From the NCBI GenBank assembly GCA_041688215.1, contig JBDNIO010000289.1, forward strand, positions 1 to 8,533: 8,533 nt of DNA, written 5' to 3'. Origin of the DNA: JBDNIO01 sp041688215. GTDB lineage: Bacteria > Pseudomonadota > Gammaproteobacteria > Nevskiales > Salinisphaeraceae. Below the pieces are notes generated by a model. That model ran no database searches, had not been told where the DNA came from, and saw only the letters and a program-made list of their open reading frames with translations. A program made the position numbers and the translations under genes. Of this stretch, positions 6,468 to 8,533 are shown one piece after another (within the stretch, counting starts at the first letter, position 1; every line of letters starts with the position of its first letter).

Positions 6468-7749
6468 GCTGCAATGTTAGCGGTAGGCCATTCCGCGGCT
6501 TGGATATGGGCACCATCTGATAAGGCATTTTGTAGTCTTCGGGCACGCTCAGACGATACCAGCTTAGCAGGGCGTGCATGACGGTCTTGACCTGAATTTC
6601 GGCAAAATGCAGTCCGATACAGGTATGCGCGCCAGCGCCGAAAGGAATGAACTGGAAGGGATGCTGGCGGTGTTCGTTGCGGGCAAAGCGTTCCGGATCG
6701 AAAGTTTCCGGCGCTTGCCAGTATTCGGGCATGTGGTGGGTAAAATGGTTAAAAATATTGACCGCCGTTTCCGCGGGGATGCGGTAGCCGTTGAATTCGC
6801 ATTCCTTGATGCTGCGACGGCGTATGGAGGGCAGCGGCGGGTAGAGCCTTAGCGCCTCGCGGAAGACGTGGCCGCAGAGTTCGAGCTTGTCTAGGTCGTT
6901 GTATTCCAGGTGCTCGCCAACGGTGCTCAATTCGTCGCGCACGCGATCTTGCCAGTTGCTGTGTTTAGCTAATAAATAGCTGATGGTGGTCAGCGCGCTG
7001 GTGGTGGTGTCGTGGGCTGCCATCATGGTGAAAATCATGTGGTCCACGATTTCAGAAGGCGAAAACTTTTCGCCCTCTTCACTCTCGGTATTGCACAGAC
7101 GGCTGAACAGGTCCGGGGTTTGCTGTTTGCGCTTGGCGTCGATGCGCGCGGCAAAGTAATCCTGCAGATAGGCGCGCCCGCGCAGGCCCCGGTCAAACAG
7201 GGTGCCGGGCACGTTAAACCGCAACAGGGCCATCGATGCTGCCACCACATCCACAAACGCGCGGTTAAGTTGTTTGCTTTCTTCGCCCAGCGACAGGCCG
7301 AGGAATACTTTGGCGGCAATGTCCAGGGTCAGGTCTTTAATTGCGGGGTAGAACTGTAATTGCCCGGGCCAGGCTGCAATACGTTGTTCAGCAATCGGCC
7401 GCATCATTTCCAGATCTTCCGCCAGCGCGTCTTTTTTGAATGCGACCTGCATGATGCGGCGGTGCCCGCGGTGGTCGTCTCCGTCGCGCAGCATTAAACC
7501 GCGCGGGAATAGTTGCCCCAGGATGGGCTCCCAGCCCCGGTACGCGGAAAAAACGCCGTCACGGTTTGCCAGTACGAACTGATTAGCCTCGGGGCCGAGC
7601 ATATTCACGGCGCGCTCAAAGTACACATGGCCACGGCTAATCGAACCATAGCGCTCGTACAAGTGACGCGGAAATTCAACCGGTTTATATAGGAAGCTCA
7701 AGGTCTGGCCCAGAATCGGCCAGCCATAATCCCCCGGTATATGCGACAA
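6460..7749 (-). CDS. Cytochrome P450, soluble bacterial, CYP120/CYP26-like
   Basis: Predicted haem-thiolate monooxygenase of 429 residues that inserts one oxygen atom from O2 into an organic substrate using electrons from a redox partner. There is no membrane anchor, so it is likely cytosolic. Visible are the proline-rich start (IPGDYGWPILGQTL), the C-helix HRGHR (93-97), the I-helix AAHDTTT (244-250) and the K-helix ExxR (Glu298, Arg301). Also visible are PERF (352-355) and the haem loop FGAGAHTCIG with ligand Cys377. The overall style, including the start and the RGLMLRDGDDHRGHRR block, recalls CYP120/CYP26 retinoid-type enzymes, but substrate is unknown. The start is uncertain: the frame is open to a TAG at 7786-7788, there is no ATG, and TTG 7749 is the best option, with no clear ribosome site. 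No ferredoxin or reductase gene is present in the window. Confidence 0.9.
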   Translation of the reverse strand: MSHIPGDYGWPILGQTLSFLYKPVEFPRHLYERYGSISRGHVYFERAVNMLGPEANQFVLANRDGVFSAYRGWEPILGQLFPRGLMLRDGDDHRGHRRIMQVAFKKDALAEDLEMMRPIAEQRIAAWPGQLQFYPAIKDLTLDIAAKVFLGLSLGEESKQLNRAFVDVVAASMALLRFNVPGTLFDRGLRGRAYLQDYFAARIDAKRKQQTPDLFSRLCNTESEEGEKFSPSEIVDHMIFTMMAAHDTTTSALTTISYLLAKHSNWQDRVRDELSTVGEHLEYNDLDKLELCGHVFREALRLYPPLPSIRRRSIKECEFNGYRIPAETAVNIFNHFTHHMPEYWQAPETFDPERFARNEHRQHPFQFIPFGAGAHTCIGLHFAEIQVKTVMHALLSWYRLSVPEDYKMPYQMVPISKPRNGLPLTLQPI

Positions 7750-7867
7750 ATCCGAAGTGCAGCGATCAACGGGTGGATACAGCGTCTATGACATCAACGA
7801 GCAGTTTATTAAAAGCTCGTTCAGTACAGCACGGCCCCAAGCCTTCTGCAAGCCAAGGCATTACACT

Positions 7868-8323
7868 ATGCTCATGAATATGCTTGTATTATCCGCGCTG
7901 ATTTCAGGCGCTCTTGTTATTGTTGGCCTTACGACCTATGCCTGGAGGCTGTGGCGCGGGGTCAGACGCCAGAATCATATGTGCACGCAGCGCAAGGCAG
8001 ACGCCCAGGCGGACATGGCCGCCAGCGTACGGGCGCTGGCAAAATCCCTGTTGGCGGGGGATTTGAATTTGTCTGAAGGAGCGATTCGCCTGAAGGTGAT
8101 GCTCGACCATCTACACCCCGATGGCAGCGGCGAGCGACTATATTCCGACATCTATGCCCTGCACGACGCCACCGCACACATGCTACGGGGTGGCGCCCGT
8201 AAAGCTCCACCGCGTTCGGAAATTCGCGCACTGGACGCCAAACGCGAACGTCTGGAGGCGCATTATCGTGAATCTATACACGCCGAAACCCAGCGATTAC
8301 TGGAGTTGTACACGCAGATTTAA
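7868..8323 (+). CDS. DUF2489 membrane-anchored protein
   Basis: A 151-residue protein with one N-terminal membrane helix (about residues 5-23), a basic stop-transfer patch (RLWRGVRRQ), and a cytoplasmic helical domain. Residues about 45-145 match what I know as DUF2489, common in Pseudomonas and relatives. The most telling blocks are RALAKSLLAGDLNLSEGAIRLKVMLD (given here as residues 55-80 in outline: a helix, then SEGAIRLKV) and the following ALHDATAHM (97-105). Function is not known for this family. I choose ATG 7868 because AAGG (7855-7858) precedes it by 9 bases and it places the membrane helix at the N-terminus. The frame is open back to 7757, but that part would overlap the putative P450 leader and does not look like protein. 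Other ATGs at 7874 and 7880 are possible starts. Confidence 0.8.
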   Translation: MLMNMLVLSALISGALVIVGLTTYAWRLWRGVRRQNHMCTQRKADAQADMAASVRALAKSLLAGDLNLSEGAIRLKVMLDHLHPDGSGERLYSDIYALHDATAHMLRGGARKAPPRSEIRALDAKRERLEAHYRESIHAETQRLLELYTQI

Positions 8324-8334
8324 TGGTTATGTAT

Positions 8335-8360
8335 AAACGTCGGGTTAGGCGTTTTTTATT
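8335..8360 (+). terminator. Intrinsic terminator of the DUF2489 gene
   Basis: AAACGTC (8335-8341) pairs with GGCGTTT (8348-8354) over 7 bp including one G-U wobble, with a GGGTTA loop. The downstream strand runs directly into a T-rich tract (TTTTTT at 8352-8357, then ATT). It starts 11 bp after the stop codon and is the only classical rho-independent terminator in the window. Confidence 0.75.
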
Positions 8361-8382
8361 GCAAGTCTGCGACTTGCCCTAC
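8360..8382 (-). repeat. REP element 3, single copy after the terminator
   Basis: Read on the minus strand this is GTAG (8382-8379), then GGCAAGTC, a three-base GCA loop, and GACTTGC with the last pair lost (T8360 opposite C8378 gives a mismatch). Seven stem pairs remain. It matches elements 1 and 2 in every position except the inner stem pairs and the loop, and begins at the end of the DUF2489 terminator tail. Confidence 0.7.
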
Positions 8383-8404
8383 AGGTTCTGCTAGCCCTAG
8401 CCTC

Positions 8405-8470
8405 TTCCAATACGAAATGAGTCTGAAGCCAGGCACATGTTTCCAACATGAAATGAGTCTGAGCTAAGCA
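8405..8470. repeat. Diverged 36-bp tandem repeat, two units
   Basis: A 22-bp block at 8405-8426 recurs at 8441-8462 with two mismatches; both contain GAAATGAGTCTGA. Weaker similarity (AGCCAGGCA against AGCTAAGCA, one-base offset) continues for about nine more bases, so the unit is about 36 bp. Only two units are seen. They lie upstream of the truncated frame at the window edge and could be subterminal binding sites of a mobile element or regulatory repeats. Confidence 0.5.
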
Positions 8471-8474
8471 TAAC

Positions 8475-8509
8475 CGTTCAAGATGGTGGGATGAAACTCA
8501 TCATGAACG
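8475..8509. repeat. Inverted repeat around the edge reading frame start
   Basis: CGTTCAAGATG (8475-8485) and CATCATGAACG (8499-8509) are complementary over 11 bp with one mismatch, separated by 13 bases. The ATG at 8491 lies in the spacer. It could be an operator, a leader hairpin that affects translation, or part of a mobile-element end. Confidence 0.45.
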
Positions 8510-8533
8510 TCAAACATTTAACGACCTTGCAGC
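8491..8533 (+). CDS. Start of a reading frame cut by the window edge
   Basis: From ATG 8491 the frame reads MKLIMNVKHLTTLQ and runs off the window without a stop. A second ATG at 8503 gives MNVKHLTTLQ. The LTTLQ opening loosely recalls the N-terminus of some DDE-type integrase/transposase proteins (LTTLEQL-like), but 14 residues are far too few to identify a family. The nearby tandem repeat and inverted repeat would fit a mobile-element end. No strong ribosome site is visible (GGTGGG is too close). Confidence 0.3.
   Translation, partial: MKLIMNVKHLTTLQ

Noticed and set aside
567..7749. Alcohol dehydrogenase, acyl-CoA dehydrogenase and P450 as one catabolic cluster
   Set aside because: They are on different strands, separated by unrelated genes (htpG, 3D-domain protein) and by terminators or REPs, and no redox partner or further pathway gene is present.
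8405..8462. Possible two-repeat CRISPR
   Set aside because: The repeats differ from each other, the gap between them is only 14 bases, similarity leaks into the gap, and no cas gene is near.

Overview
The window looks like chromosomal DNA of a gammaproteobacterium of moderately high GC. This rests on a bacterial-type HtpG behind a sigma-32-style promoter, a DUF2489 membrane-anchored protein of the kind common in Pseudomonas relatives, and GTAG-headed REP palindromes. Genus cannot be read from the sequence. The genes are ordinary housekeeping and oxidative-metabolism genes. No phage, CRISPR array, toxin-antitoxin pair or defence system is visible.

Layout. Positions 1-566 hold no convincing gene, only small inverted repeats and a repeated TCCGCACA word. 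A zinc alcohol dehydrogenase follows (567-1580), then a GC-rich inverted repeat that interlocks with a very good heat-shock promoter, then htpG (1664-3640). Downstream of htpG lies a head-to-head pair of REP elements (3653-3709) and a small gene that seems frameshifted (3776-4046). That gene converges on a minus-strand exported 3D-domain protein (4057-4482). A divergent intergenic region with a palindrome (4483-4665) precedes an acyl-CoA dehydrogenase of the long-chain/isovaleryl type (4666-5886). Then come a GC hairpin and a small exported protein (5952-6467). This meets a minus-strand cytochrome P450 (6460-7749) tail to tail with an 8-bp overlap. Divergent from the P450 is a DUF2489 protein (7868-8323) with a good intrinsic terminator, a third REP element just after it, and a right edge with a diverged 36-bp tandem repeat, an inverted repeat and the start of a truncated reading frame that may be a mobile-element gene.

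How the genes work together. Alcohol dehydrogenase, acyl-CoA dehydrogenase and P450 could all act in oxidation of aliphatic or isoprenoid compounds. They lie in separate transcription units on different strands, with no ferredoxin or reductase for the P450 here, so a shared pathway is not shown. The only clear regulatory logic is heat-shock control of htpG.

The observations most worth a second look are the three REP elements whose stems differ by compensatory base pairs, the inverted repeat wrapped around the htpG promoter, the frameshifted small gene, and the repeat-rich right edge.
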